Positions 42,176-53,998 of a stretch of 64,000 bases of DNA are shown here, one piece after another. Positions within the stretch are counted from its first letter, which is position 1, and every line of letters starts with the position of its first letter. Source of the DNA: Pelecanus crispus (taxonomy: Eukaryota > Chordata > Aves > Pelecaniformes > Pelecanidae). The notes under the pieces are model-generated. The model had not been told where the DNA came from and ran no database searches. It saw nothing but the letters and a program-made list of their open reading frames with translations. Location: the NCBI RefSeq assembly GCF_030463565.1, contig NC_134655.1, forward strand, positions 8,816,372 through 8,880,371. The letters run 5' to 3'. The position numbers and the translations under genes were made by a program.

Positions 42176-45100
42176 GGATTAGAATCTAATGTCTATTCTG
42201 CAGCCTCTGTAATTACAGGCAGTCCATCCCACCCTAGGGAACGGTGAAGGGAGGAGGTAGTTACACATGGAGTTTTTATTGTTTTTGGAAAATCAATCTC
42301 AACAGTCTTTTCTTAGTTGAGTACCAGTCATCCCAACATCTGCAAGGCAGTATTAAGTGTGCAGTGACCAAACAGGAAAAAAATCGACGTTCAGAGTGCG
42401 GATTTCTTTCCGCAAAGCTTCTTCTTTTGCTTTACCTCTCCAGATTCCACCAAAAAGGAAGCACTTGGAAAAACAGTGCTTGCTGTTGTGAAGCTGCTGA
42501 ACAACAACAGTAGGGAAGAGAGGGCAAAACACCCGTCCAGACTGAGAATTCATACCCATGTCACTGTTTCGGCTTCATGCACTGTCTACAGCCAGACACT
42601 GATCAGCATCTAGGCAAAACCAATTCAGGAGCTCAACTCTGTTCTAGGTTACACAGTATTTACATCATAAAAGGATCAGATCTTTATAAATGAACATAAA
42701 TCAACATCAGGCTCAGCTATGTAACGGAAGTCAAGCATCTCTGCCCAAGAGTTTGAGGTGAAATGGACGACTCACACACCTGTAAGCCAGCTTTCAGGGC
42801 CAGCTCTCCAAAGTAACCCATTTGTACTGCAACTGGTTCCTCACACTCTCTCCCTAAGCCCAGTTGACAGAAGCCTCAGTACTGCCCCTCGTCATGTCAC
42901 CTGGTTTATAAGTGCCTTTTTGAGGGAAAAGCAGAGTCAGAGAAGCCAGATCCTATGTGTGAAACACTTTTGCCAGACACGGGCTGGGAGACAGCAAGAA
43001 AGCCTCTTACTCCTGTGTACCCCCATCAGGCATCCCCCATGGGAGGCTTTAAACCAGGATCTGCCAGCAAGGATGCTCAGAAGACCTTTGCTCCGTAAAA
43101 AAAGCCCAATGCAAAATCCACAACTTTGCAGAGAAATCGGCTGCTTTTCATGCAGTGAACTGTACTGCTCAAGCTCTCCTTTCCTGTCAGCTAAAACTCA
43201 TGGTGCATCCACACTGCGGAGCTGCAAGGTCGTACCTCATTTTAGCTTTAAACAAGCTTGGCTGCGTTAACATGGGAGTCAGCTCCAGCTAAAGGTGCCT
43301 TCTCACAGCATGGGCCTCCAGCAGCAACACTGACTTGAAGGACCTCCACCCATCTCCATCCTCCACGCTCCCTTCTTAGTTACACCAGCACAACCATTTG
43401 CAGGACCGTTTCAGTCAGAATGAAAATAGAGGGCATTTTTATCCTAGATCAGTGTAGCATCTTGTACATCCTGATACTCTCCATCTGCAGGATTAACAGG
43501 CCCAAAGACAAAGCATTACAGGTCTCTGCCTTCTGCTGTCTATTCATGTATCGGAGCCACAAACCTGGCATCACCATGAAGTTACAAGCACGCCAGGCTC
43601 GGATCACTGTAAATGCAAGCAATGAATTAAATCAAATGCTGTTTTCTTCACTTCGGAAGCAAACTTTGCAAAACTCCTTAATGCCCAGAGATGCAGTTTT
43701 ACTGTGGCAAGGAATTTTCCTCTTGCGAACTCAACGTTCAGCAAGCTCCCTGGTGAGGTAAGCATAGGCTGCCTTTTAATACAAACACAAAACTCACATT
43801 TGACTTATTAGCTGGGGGAGGAATATAGATGAGGGTTGGATGAATCTCATGAGTCATCGTTTCTGCAGGATAAAAAGCAAGCTTTTCTCAAAAAACTCAA
43901 TTCATTTGCCTCTATTGTGTATTGCAGATAGAAGCGCTTAAATAATAAAAAGATTAATAAAAACACTTCAACCAATTGTTCTAGAAAAAAATGAAAAATA
44001 ACTTTTGGATTATGAAAGAATATTCTTTAAATACAGAAAAATAAAACATTTCAAATGGCACAATGTTTTGGGAGAGGGAGACAAATGCAGATTAGTCACG
44101 CTTGAATGTACTTCCCCAAACAATACACTGCTTAGAGCTAAGACTAAGACATGTACAAACCAAGGCATACATGAAAAATTAGGGTCTGTATATTAGTTTA
44201 ATTCCTTTGTCATTTACTCACTGCCATATTCTTCCAGCCTCGTGCCAGCCCTTCCCCCAGATAGCACCACATGCATATTCTGCACCCTGACCACTGAACT
44301 CATTCCCAGCTCAGTCTTGTGGGCAAATGAAGGGATGCGCTCTTGAGGTGTGAAGCAGGACGAAAGCACAGCGCTAACACTATTGAAAGGATAATGGAAT
44401 CACACAGTTCAAGTGCGGCATCATCCTCCAGTGGTGCGCAAATTTCAACTAGCCTTTTTTTATTATTTTTATTCAAGATTTTAGAAGGAGGGGGAAGGAA
44501 AGGATCAGGCAGAGAAAAGGTATGCCTGAAAGAAGCCCAGAGAAGTCTAAAGCCAGCTGAACACTGGCAAAGATCTGCTGAAACAGGGATTTCACAGAAT
44601 ACTCAGAAGTGACAAAGAAGGAAAGCATGCACTACAGTGAGCTGCACAGACTTGAAGAGAATGTCAAGCTGTGCAAAATTAGGTAACATTCCAGGTATCC
44701 ACTGATTCCAGATTTCACCAGAAACAATCCCTAAAAAAAAAATCACTATGGATGGATGGTGGTGAATGGCAGATATTGCTGACAGAGGCGTGGGTCAAAA
44801 GGTTCAAGTCCCAGTCCCTTCCCCCACCCACCCTCCATTTCTAAACCTGTGCTCTGCCACAGCACGCAAAGCAAATCCCTTTACCTCTCTGAGCGTATCT
44901 ACACACAGTAAAGATGTGTTATTTTTTCTTCTATGGAGACATAGCTCAGAGGCCAGGCGCAACGACCCCAGGAGTTACCATGTGCTAACTGCACTAAACA
45001 CCGCTCTACTCCCATTTCAACACGTTGCTGTGTCTGTTTCCCAACACCCCTTTAGCCCAACCTGTAGTTATGGGCGACTTCTTCAGGATAGCCATCAACT

Positions 45101-46153
45101 CTCACTGTGCGTGCATAAAGATCTAGCGCAGCAGGATCCTATCTTGTTCTTTGGGTATTGCTGCAACGAAGAGCAGACAGTACATGAAAAGGCAAGCACT
45201 ACAGAGGGTGATACCTGGATACTTGGTAGTACAATCTCTAGGAAGGTTAAATACTCTGTTGCAACACAATGAACCTGTCGATGCTGCCACACATGGTATT
45301 CTGTGATGTTAACCTTTTTTTGCACAAAAGGAATATGCAGGGTATTCTGGGGAGGGAAAGTCCATCAACACCAACACCAGAGTTTTAGCCAAAAGCTAAA
45401 TTTGTACTAAGTCTCAAAAGCCTAGTTTAAGTAGAATTTTTTCCTGGGGAAATATTAGGAAGAAATCGTGTTTTCATAGACTGAGCAAATGATGGCTTTA
45501 TACTGATTTCCCAGTGCTAGGAATGCACATGAGAAAAAGAAGAGTCAGTCGACGCCCTGTTACTGATGGATAACTCTTCTTATCCATCCATATCACAGAT
45601 ACCTCCAATACCTGATTTTCTGCATTTCATATTGTTATCAGATTTGGGACCAGCCCTTGTTAATTCTGCAAAAGTCAGGATCACAGGCAAGGGGACCTCC
45701 CTAAGGATGCAAAGCCTCACCTGTTCATCAATGGAGTTTGGAGCACGCCAGCTTCCACAAACACAGCAATTCATCTTACAGGTCAATCAATCTGTACAGT
45801 AATCCTTGAGGCTGAAGAAACTGCTGAGTTTGAACTCAAAGAAAACCGTCTTGGCAGAATTCAAGGAGACAAGACAAAATAAATTACTGTGTCTGCTTTA
45901 CTGGTCAATCAGTTCACATATTATATCCACACACAGATGTGATCCACTGAACTTGTACTTATGTAATCAGCCATGTTATTGCATTGCTCCATCTTTAACT
46001 GAATAAAATTGTAGCAAATTAGTTCTGGTGCTGTGAAGAATTACCTGTTCGCTCTTTGAACAAAGTCCATAAAAAGCACACAAACGTTGTTTATCCCATC
46101 ATATTGCAATTTGGACCACGCAGCTAGAGCACAGCTGACCAGAGGTAGAAAGT
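42176..46153. other. Gene-less stretch with one MIR-like relic
   Basis: Besides the MIR-like remnant at 44770-44915 nothing is recognised. The 170-codon frame 42758-43270 (+) lacks any domain. The 168-codon frame 44766-45272 (+) overlaps the SINE-like relic and is regarded as fortuitous. Confidence 0.6.
44770..44915 (+). repeat. MIR/CORE-SINE-like remnant
   Basis: A perfect pol III B-box, GGTTCAAGTCC (44801-44811), is followed by GCTCTGCCAC (about 44851-44860) and by CTTTACCTCTCTGAGC (about 44879-44894). These occur in the order and approximate spacing of the MIR consensus (tRNA B-box, CTCTGCCACTTAC, CACTTAACCTCTCTGAGCC). The A-box region is degraded. This is an old amniote SINE relic if the call is right. 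Confidence 0.45.
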
Positions 46154-46319
46154 TCACAAGCCATTCAGCTCTGCTTCCAAATTAATCCCTTGCATAAGCT
46201 TGATATAACGCATGCACAGCTTTCTGGCATGGGCAGGCTTCTTGAAGAGCTGCATCACACATTCCCAGGTGCTCTCTAAGGTTCCCTTATCAAAAGGCTC
46301 AATGTAGTTTTCTTCAGAG
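46154..46319 (-). other. Exon-like minus-strand frame, possible terminal coding exon
   Basis: A CTTTTCCAG acceptor (ending 46320) is followed by a 54-residue open frame and a TGA at 46156-46154. The residues look protein-like: SEENYIEPFDKGTLESTWEC, then VMQLFKKPAHARKLCMRYIK, then LMQGINLEAELNGL. The frame is also open for about 50 nt upstream of the acceptor, so it may instead be part of a decayed retrocopy. I recognise no family. It lies 8 kb downstream of VMA21 on the same strand. An open frame of this length is expected by chance many times in the window, so confidence is low. Confidence 0.25.
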
Positions 46320-49300
46320 CTGGAAAAGTGAGAGCAGCCTGGATCACACTGACAATGCTACTCAGTGTACTTAAATGTTCTGAAGTTTTCTAATATGCTA
46401 AAACAAAACTACATTTGAATGCAGAGTTGGGCTGGTTTGAATCTAATAAGCATATGACAACAGAGAAACATGGTATTATTTTAGTGTTGTTAATTACTCC
46501 TCCCAAGGCCCATGACAAATAGCTGTCTGATTAAGATTTGTTTATAAAATTGGAAACTTTTTTCCCCTGGCATTACTGTTTTCGTGCCTCAAATATCAGA
46601 GCTGATAGCACTAACAATGCTGAAAATTCATGGGCAGGAAAGCACAATCCCCACCAAGTGGTATAAAAAGCTCATCTCTCCCTACAAACCTCAATGTAAT
46701 CTTAAGTAGGGATCACAACAGATGTGACCCTATAGAAAATATTTGCTCCCACTGAAAGAACTTGACAAATAGCTAGGAGAGGTAAAGAGGGAGAAGTGCT
46801 AAAAAAAGTGAGGAACTTGCTGCTGCTTGCAAAAGTATAATGGGTTAGAAATAAATGCTAGCTAGAAATAAAGGAACTGGCTTAACGTAACAGACCAGTC
46901 AGTCATTACCGTGAAGAGAGGTGCCATTATAATTTTATTTCCAATATAAAAATCAAGGAAAAGATCCAGTTTTTCACTCAGTAAAACTGGGGGCTGTGAA
47001 ACAGCTGCTATTCCAGATTATTTCCAGTAACCCTGCTGAAGCCACCAAGCATTAAGACAGAGGACTCTCCTATTAAACACATGGTGCACAGAATTTTATA
47101 TCCACCCAGCAAGTCTCAGGGATGTTGGCCTAAACCTGCGGATGATGAGCTACAGCCACTCCACATTAAAACACAGCTAGCTGTAACTAACACACAAACA
47201 GGCATTGAAACAGTTCAAACATCCAAATCATCGGAATCACCTTTGGTTTGGATATTTTGGTGAGAGCATACTTTACACTGGGAGAAAAAACCCACTGTAT
47301 TGAAGACGTAACACAAGCTTCTAAAGGAAACGGCTCTATCATAATGCTTCAAATTAAGAATCATCCGACACTTGCTAATTCTATAGGAATTGTTCTAGGA
47401 AAGGGCTCAAACTGTAATAAGGTTTGAGAGCAAAGTGGGTTCTTCTGTCTTCTCCATCAGACACAAACCCACCTACGCATCAAAGACTCATTCCCTTGAA
47501 ATGAGCTGTATGAAGCATTCCAGCTGTGGAGGTAACTTTGGTACTTCCAGTTGATCTCCAACATCAGCAGAGCCATATTAACAAGTCAAGCAAGTTAAGA
47601 GAAACTCTGTATCTTGAGGAGGAAAAACTGCAAAGGTATTAAACGGCTCCTCAGTGGTGTCTGCAGCATGGTCCCACGCCCACAGCAGTTTTTGTTCGTT
47701 AACTTTGACTGCTGTTACTCTCTCTCATAAACCATCCTTCAATTAAAAACAGTTTCAATTAATAACACACCCCCTGTGCCTACGCCCTGGGCCATTTACA
47801 CTAAAACTATTAAACCATACCGTGTCACGTGCCAACTATAAGCATCAACAGCTTTTTTCCAGGCCTGTGAGTAGTTTGCCCTATCGTAAAAGCGCAGTTG
47901 CAGGTAAGCACCTGATCACTCCTAGAAGCACTGGGCATCCACAGGGAATCATCTCGGCAAGAACGCACCATCCAAAGCCAGTAGGACAAAGAGAGTTGTG
48001 AAAGATGACAGCAAACGAGCACCAAGAAAACTCAGTCCCAGGCATTCAGCTGGACAGTCACCAAGTTAACTATTCGGCTTTCCAAGCTCTTCTCCCCAGT
48101 CATCCTTCACCACAAAACTTCCAGGTCAGTATGCCTGCCTTCAGGACCACCATTGGCTCTGCCTCTTGGTTTCAGAATGCAAACTGGGAGACCAGCACCT
48201 AAAAAAGCTGCTTTCTACAGAAATCCCCATTGACTTCCCCCATACTTTTTCTTACAATTTTAGGTTCAAACAGCACTCAAGTCCCAAGACCTTACCTCTG
48301 TCTTTTGTCTTAAACTACACTCAGCATTGTTACACAACAGTGTGATTGAGTCCTCCTAACAAAGAGACTGAAGCTGTAGCCCAGCATCTCAGAAATTCAG
48401 AGATTAGCATGTCTTCAGATAAGAGAAAGACTGCGGGGGCCCCAAACTACACAGTATTTCCTTGTTGCAAGACCCGTTCAAGCACAAGAGAGCCTCCCCT
48501 TGCAGGGAAACAGCAAGCACTGTTTCCTGCGAACTTGAAACAAGAAGCTTGTGTGTCTCCTTTAAACTGATAGTTGATTAGAGGTAATGAAACATTAGAG
48601 TGGCACTTGCTCTTTGGTATTTTTAAAGAAATATTTACACTCCAAGGGCTTGACCTGGCCCTAGGAGATGACTCCGAGCCAGTAACAATGCTAGTTGGTA
48701 CAAAACAAAGCCGAATACATGTGCCCCAGATCACACGCTGCAAAGCTGTCAACCTATGAACAACTTTAATTGGAAGTGAAAAATGGAATTGGCTTTCTGT
48801 TTTGTATGATTTACATTTAATATTTCAGACCAATGGCTCTGCATAATCCCCTGGAGAACAGTGGAATAAACACTTCTGAACAAAACCATATGGTGCCTCA
48901 GTCATCACACACCGAGCCGTGCCAGCACATTCCAGTCCTCACCCTGCCCCATCTCCACCCCACCGCCCAGGTCACTCCTTGGCTTCGCAGGACCCCTTCC
49001 TCCCCTTGTCCCACGGGCAGCATTTCAGTCACATTACTTTGTAATAATACATGTGTGGCTTGGTTTGGTATTTTAAGGGCCCTCTCCTTTCCCATCTCTT
49101 ACTCATTTGAACTATTACTAGCAATACCCTTGCCTGGAGGCTTTGAGCACGCCCTGTCCAATCGCGTGGGCCTACGCACAATTTATTTAACTACAGTAAC
49201 TGTGCAGCAGTCTAAAAACCGTCAAAATTGCAATAAGATCAAACATCTTGCTGTTCGCCAATGTGCTAAGTGAGAACATAATTTTTCAGCCAACACCACA

Positions 49301-50286
49301 ACTTCCCCTCTCCCATCACGGGACTGGGGCAGAAAAGCCTGCCCTCTCATTTGTCATGCTGCATTAGCAGGGTGGCAAATTTACATCCCCTAACTTCACA
49401 GCAGTTTGATGGTGTCCAACAACCTTCACTGTGAAAATTGCGCAGGAGGTTGGGGTTTTGGGGAGGTTGGTTGGTTTGGGTTTTTGTGAGGGTTTTTTGT
49501 TTGTTTTATAATGTTAAGTGAGTTATTACTAGGCCCTCTCTTACAGAGCAAAAAAACCAGGCAGGTAATATTTTGGGTTTGTTTTAAATATACTGTAAAG
49601 ACTGTTTCTAGTTCATGTACATTAATCAATGTAATGGGAAATGTTTGTCATACCCTAACAACATGATCACCAAGATCACTACTTTCTCTGGAGACTTCCT
49701 ACTCGGTGCTCGCAGTTAACAGATGAATTAAGTCAGGCATCCCCAACCACAAACTAAGGCTGACCACCTGCATGCTTTCATAGGCTGGGTACCCACCACG
49801 ATGTTCTGCAGGCATTTAAAACACAGAGATGGTAAAAAGTACAGAAGAAGAAAACTAATTTTGAGAAGTCACCGATTTTCCACTTCTCAATTCTCCCCAC
49901 TGCCTTTACTATTTATAGTCTTGGAAAACATTCCAGAAAATTTCTGCTATGGTATCAGTCTCAAGGTATTTTCTCACTGCTAGATACAATTGCTTGCTTT
50001 CACTAAACTGCCTAATTGTCAATCTCTACGAACACACGATGGACCACGATGCGAGAGGCAATTTTGAAGTACGGAATGGCTTATGCAGATGAAGTTTTCC
50101 CAATTTTGCCTTTTTAAGAACAGCTGTCTCAAATCCATTCCTAGTAATAAAATGAACAAACTTACAGTAGCACTTTAAAGTACTACACCATTAAAAACTT
50201 TACAACACGGTTTTATAGAAAATAAAAACCAAACCAACAAGAATATTGATCTCTCCACAACTTTTATCAGAGTCCATATTTGTTCA
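46320..50286. other. Gene-less stretch before the long LTR
   Basis: No supported gene. It contains the G/T-rich tract at 49446-49507. No upstream partner exon for the exon-like frame at 46154-46319 could be recognised. Confidence 0.55.
49446..49507 (+). repeat. G/T-rich strand-asymmetric tract
   Basis: About 60 bp almost free of A and C on the plus strand, with several GG, GGG and GGGG runs (GGTTGGGGTTTTGGGGAGG). It is a degenerate simple repeat with G-quadruplex potential. Confidence 0.8.
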
Positions 50287-50484
50287 TGCGGTGGGCTGAC
50301 CCTGGCTGGACACCAGGTGCCCACCAAGCCGCTCTATCACTCCCCTCCTCAGCTGGACAGGGGAGAGAAAAATACAACAAAAGCCTCGTGGGTCGAGATA
50401 AGCACAGGGAGATCACTCAGCAATTACCGTCATAGCCAAAACAGACTCGACGTGGGGAAATTAAATTAATTTCTTCCAATCAAA

Positions 50485-51090
50485 TCAGAGTAGGGTAATG
50501 AGAAATAAAAACCAAATCTTAAAACATCTTACCCCCACCCCTCCCTTCTTCCCAGGCTCAACTTCACTCACGATTTTCTCTACCTCCTCCCCCCCAAGAG
50601 GCGCAGGGGGACAGGGAATGGGGGTTGCGGTCAGTTCATCACACCTTGTCTCTGCTGCTCCTTCCTCCTCATAGGAGGACTCCTCACACTCCTCCCCTGC
50701 TCCAGTGTGGGGTCCCTCCCACGGCAGACAGTCCTCCACAAACTTCTCCAACGTGGGTCCTTCCCACGGGCTGCAGTTCTTCACGAGCTGCTCCAGCGTG
50801 GGTCCCTCCCACGGGGTGCAGCCCCTCAGGAGCAGCCTGCTCCAGCCTGGGTCCCCACTGCCGGGGGCGGGGGAACAGACTGCTCCACCGTTAACCTCCC
50901 CGGGTGCAGGGGGATCTCTGCTCCCCGTGGGCCTCCGTGGGTGCAGGGGCACAGCTGCCTCGCCATGGGCTGCACCAGGGGTGCAGGGGAATCTCTGCTC
51001 CGGTGCCTGCAGCACCTCCTGCCCTCCTTCTGCACTGACCTTGGGGTCTGCAGAGTCATTCCTCTCATATATGCTCACTCCTCTCTCCAC
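50485..51090 (-). other. 201-codon open frame inside the solo LTR
   Basis: The frame starts about 40 nt downstream of the LTR TATTTAAG box, so it would be near the first ATG of any LTR-driven transcript. The predicted product is acidic and Pro/Gly/Glu-rich. It contains three consecutive 15-residue repeats sharing PWEGP (the first two PWEGPTLE), encoded by the 45-bp tandem units. It has no signal peptide and no domain I know, and ends in a short hydrophobic tail (FKIWFLFLITLL). Because the repeat length is a multiple of three, the frame could persist by chance; coding status is unproven. Confidence 0.35.
50703..50870. repeat. 45-bp tandem repeat within the solo LTR
   Basis: The block TCCCACGG recurs at 50717, 50762 and 50807, exactly 45 bp apart. 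Each copy is followed by a variable middle and an ACGTGGG/GCGTGGG end. A degenerate fourth unit begins near 50852. A second, looser repeat (GTGCAGGGG...ATCTCTGCTCC) occurs at about 50904 and 50977. Confidence 0.85.
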
Positions 51091-51316
51091 TGCTGTTCCG
51101 CCACAAGTCTGGGGTTTTTTTCTCCCTTCTTAAATATGTTATCACAGAGGTGCTACCACCATTGCTGATGGGCTCAGCCTCGGCCAGCGCCGGCTCCGTC
51201 TTCGAGCCGTCTGGCACTGGCTCTGCTGGACATGGGGGAAGCTTCTGGCAGCTTCTCACAGAAGCCACCCCTGTAGCCCCCCCACTACCAAAACCTTGCC
51301 ACGCAAACCCAATACA

Positions 51317-53308
51317 GTACAATACTACTTAAATTCTAAAAGAATTACAGTGGCCATCAAATAATTTAAAAATTGACATGAGAATTAGATTAACAGGAAC
51401 ATCAGATACCTGAAAGGAAACGCTCAGCCTAAGAGACCACAACAAAGCTCTTGTAATGTAACAAATCTTAGTGTTGGTAAGGCACAACAGGAGTCCCAGT
51501 AAGGTATCTAGTCCATGTACACTCTACGTTGTACAGCTGCAGTTTCTGTTCTTCCAGCTCCCTAGCCATGGTGTAATTCCACCGCTCGACCGTTTTCATT
51601 GCACCATTTACCAGTGTGGTTGTTTCAGCTCCCAGGCACAGCCAACATAAAAGCCAGTACATGGCTGTTACAATGCAGAGACTCGTGCATTGCCTCTTTT
51701 CTCAAGGAGGACACTGTGGATTAAAGCATCATCTTCAAGGATCTTCCAATGGATGGATTAATGCTCAGCTCATTGCCCCCAGTTGCTGAGACATTACAGT
51801 ACCTGTACTTATAGCACAGGTCAAACTTTTCAGATTTTTCTAACTAAACAATTATAATAAGCAATTATTTCCCTGTTACTCCTATAAAATTAACTTAGTG
51901 TCTAGGGACTCTGGTACGTGAAACATAAAATACATATAGCAAAAGACCCAGCTAGTAAAGCACAACAGCTATGTTCCCATTTATTCTCCACTATAAATGG
52001 AGTAAAAACAAAAAAGCTACTGAACAGTTGTATAGCTGACCTATGTGTTGTAAGCTCTGCTATGCATGAGCAACATTAAAGAGATTATTAAAAAACTGTT
52101 TAGCACAAGTGCTTGCCTACTGGATCTTGTATTGCAGGGTAGCTCTTTATTAAAAGGCAGTATTTGTTCTACAACGTACAGTTCATATACTGCAGAACAG
52201 GAAGCCAATATGCCAATGTACAAACTAAATTTGTATTTCAAGTGCTATGAGACTGTTCTCCAGTTTGCTGGCAGCAACCTGACAATGGGCTTCTGGATGA
52301 GAAAAGTTAACGTTTCAGAAACAAAATGTAAAAATTGATTTGCGTTAGTGCGACACCGCATATATGCTCGTACACACCTGGGACCAGGGTGGAGATGAGA
52401 GGAATGAGACCCGGGAACACATTCCTCAAGCCACTGGGCACGGATAATCGATTTTTGTCTCATTTATGGATAAGTTTTACCATGGACAAACATAGCACCA
52501 AAACCATTCCAAGCCCTATATTACGCAAAACACTTCCAAAAAATGCTCAACTAATACAACAAACTGGAAAACTCAGATTAACAGAATAACCTCAAGCACA
52601 ACAGCTTAACAGCAATCATCAGTGTTAGGAAAGTTCTATGCATTGCTGGAACCTTGGGAAAAATGTTTTATCTACAGACTAAAAAGCTTGCTAACAGCAG
52701 CACAACAGTGAAATGAGATTTGGGTTATCCTACAATACAAAAATCTCACTGTGGTTTGACTAGAGAAAGTTTCTACACACAACCAAGGAAAAAAGAAAAC
52801 AATCAATGTATCCTATCATTTCACAGTGTACAAGTTAATATCTATGAAAAGAAGCAAATTTTCGTTGTGATCACTCTTGTGTGCTGCTTCATAAAAGACA
52901 ACATTTGCAGATGGCTACAGCTAGTGTTCTCTTGCTCATTCCTCTACTAGCCGTTAGAGCGGCTTTTAGCTGTTACTGATATTACTTTACTACAGGAAAT
53001 CCAACTACATCCTTTAGTAATTATCAAGGAGATACATAAATGTAAAGACATATAAAAAACACATGCTATGCCAATTCATTTGCATCATCAGGATTAACTG
53101 TAGAAGAGTGAAAAGATGAGCAATGCAGTAATATGACAATCATCCCAAAAGGAATTTAAAGATTGAATTTTACACTGTAATAAAAAATTACATTTGAAAA
53201 CAAAAAACCTTTGTATTTCACATTAGAAACACATCACCTGAGTTTCTAAGCAATTTCTTTTTGCAATTACTTCTAAACTCAGAAATATATTATTTATGTC
53301 TGTCCCAC
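51317..53308. other. Stretch between two solo LTRs
   Basis: About 2 kb of AT-rich unique sequence. It holds only short frames (the minus frame 51468-51662, and plus frames near 52066-52589) with no recognised domains. No retroviral gag, pol or env sequence is present, which argues against the two flanking LTRs belonging to one provirus. Confidence 0.6.
51468..51662 (-). other. Unrecognised 64-codon minus-strand frame
   Basis: The frame begins with a hydrophobic, signal-like segment (MYWLLCWLCLGA) followed by a charged region (MARELEEQKLQLYNVE). It lies between the long LTR and VMA21, on the VMA21 strand. A possible donor, CTG|GTAAAT, occurs within it. No family is recognised and the length is within chance. 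It could be part of a distal VMA21 3' UTR or intergenic sequence. Confidence 0.12.
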
Positions 53309-53900
53309 TGCACTGGTTTTGGCTGGGGTAGAATTAACGTTCTTCACAGTAGCTAGCATGGGACCATGGTTTGGATCTGTGCTGGAAACAGTGCTGGTAA
53401 CCCAGGGATGTTCGGTTCCTGCTGAGCAGCGCTGACACCGAGCCAAGGCCATGGCTGCCTCTCACCCCACCCCAGCAGCGAGCAGCCCGGGGGGCACAAG
53501 GAGCTGGGAGGGAACCCGGCCAGGACAGCTGAGCCCAGCTGCCCAAGGGAGAGCCCACACCCTATGGCCTCACGCTCAGCACACGGAGCTGGGGGAAGGA
53601 GGAGGAAGGGGGGGACGTTGGGAGCGATGGCGTTTGGCTGCCCAAGGCACCGTGACGCGGGATGGAGCCCTGCTCTCCTGGGGATGGCTGAGCACCTGCC
53701 TGCCCATGGGAAGCACTGAATGGATCCCTTCTTTTGCTTTGCTCGCGTGCGCGGCTTTTGCTTTACCTCTTAAACTGTCTTTATCTCAACCCATGAGTTT
53801 TCTCACTTTTATCCTTACGATTCCCTCCCCCATCCCACCAGGGGGTAGTGAGTGAGCAGTGGTGTGGGGCTTAGTTGCCAGCTGTGGTTAAACCACGACA
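53309..53900 (+). mobile_element. Solo LTR, avian ERVL-type (related subfamily), downstream of VMA21
   Basis: A 592-bp element starts TGCACTGGTTTTGG and ends AAACCACGACA. It has a perfect 5-bp target-site duplication, CCCAC (53304-53308 and 53901-53905). The 3' third matches copies 1 and 2 (the CTCAACCC and CCCATCCCA blocks), but the U3 is a different GC-rich variant that has lost the CRE and TATA. It is antisense to VMA21 and begins about 460 bp past its stop codon. Open frames inside it (for example 53451-53855 +) are fortuitous. Confidence 0.9.
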
Positions 53901-53992
53901 CCCACAAATCGGGAAACCACCCACAGCAAAGTGAAATCCCATGTTTTCCACCGTAGTTGGGTAGTGAGTAATGCAGCTTTTTTAACTAGCAA

Positions 53993-53998
53993 TTTAAT
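53993..53998 (-). terminator. VMA21: Possible VMA21 polyadenylation signal (ATTAAA)
   Basis: On the minus strand, about 365 nt past the VMA21 stop codon, there is ATTAAA followed within about 60-90 nt by a GT-rich stretch (around 53905-53935). It lies before the antisense solo LTR at 53309-53900. A much longer 3' UTR with a distal signal is equally possible, as I see no canonical AATAAA close by. Confidence 0.3.

Larger units (their letters stand above)
50287..51316 (-). mobile_element. Long (~1.03 kb) solo LTR of an avian endogenous retrovirus
   Basis: On the minus strand it begins TGTATTGGGTTTG and ends with GTCAGCCCACCGCA. It is flanked by GTTCA (50282-50286) and GTACA (51317-51321), a 5-bp duplication with one mismatch. 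A TATTTAAG promoter element lies at about 51129-51136 on the minus strand, giving a predicted start near 51105. The usual AATAAA position has changed to AAGAAA. An internal tandem array of 45-bp units (50703-50870) and a 201-codon open frame are present. The family is familiar from bird genomes; the exact name and class are not certain, although the 5-bp duplication suits ERVL. Confidence 0.88.

Noticed and set aside
42758-43270. 170-codon plus-strand frame
   Set aside because: No domain or family; composition is like translated non-coding DNA.
44766-45272. 168-codon plus-strand frame
   Set aside because: Starts inside a MIR-like relic and shows no domain.
50287-53900. The two LTRs at 50.3 and 53.3 kb as ends of one provirus
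   Set aside because: They are in opposite orientation, belong to different families, have separate target-site duplications, and the 2 kb between has no gag, pol or env.
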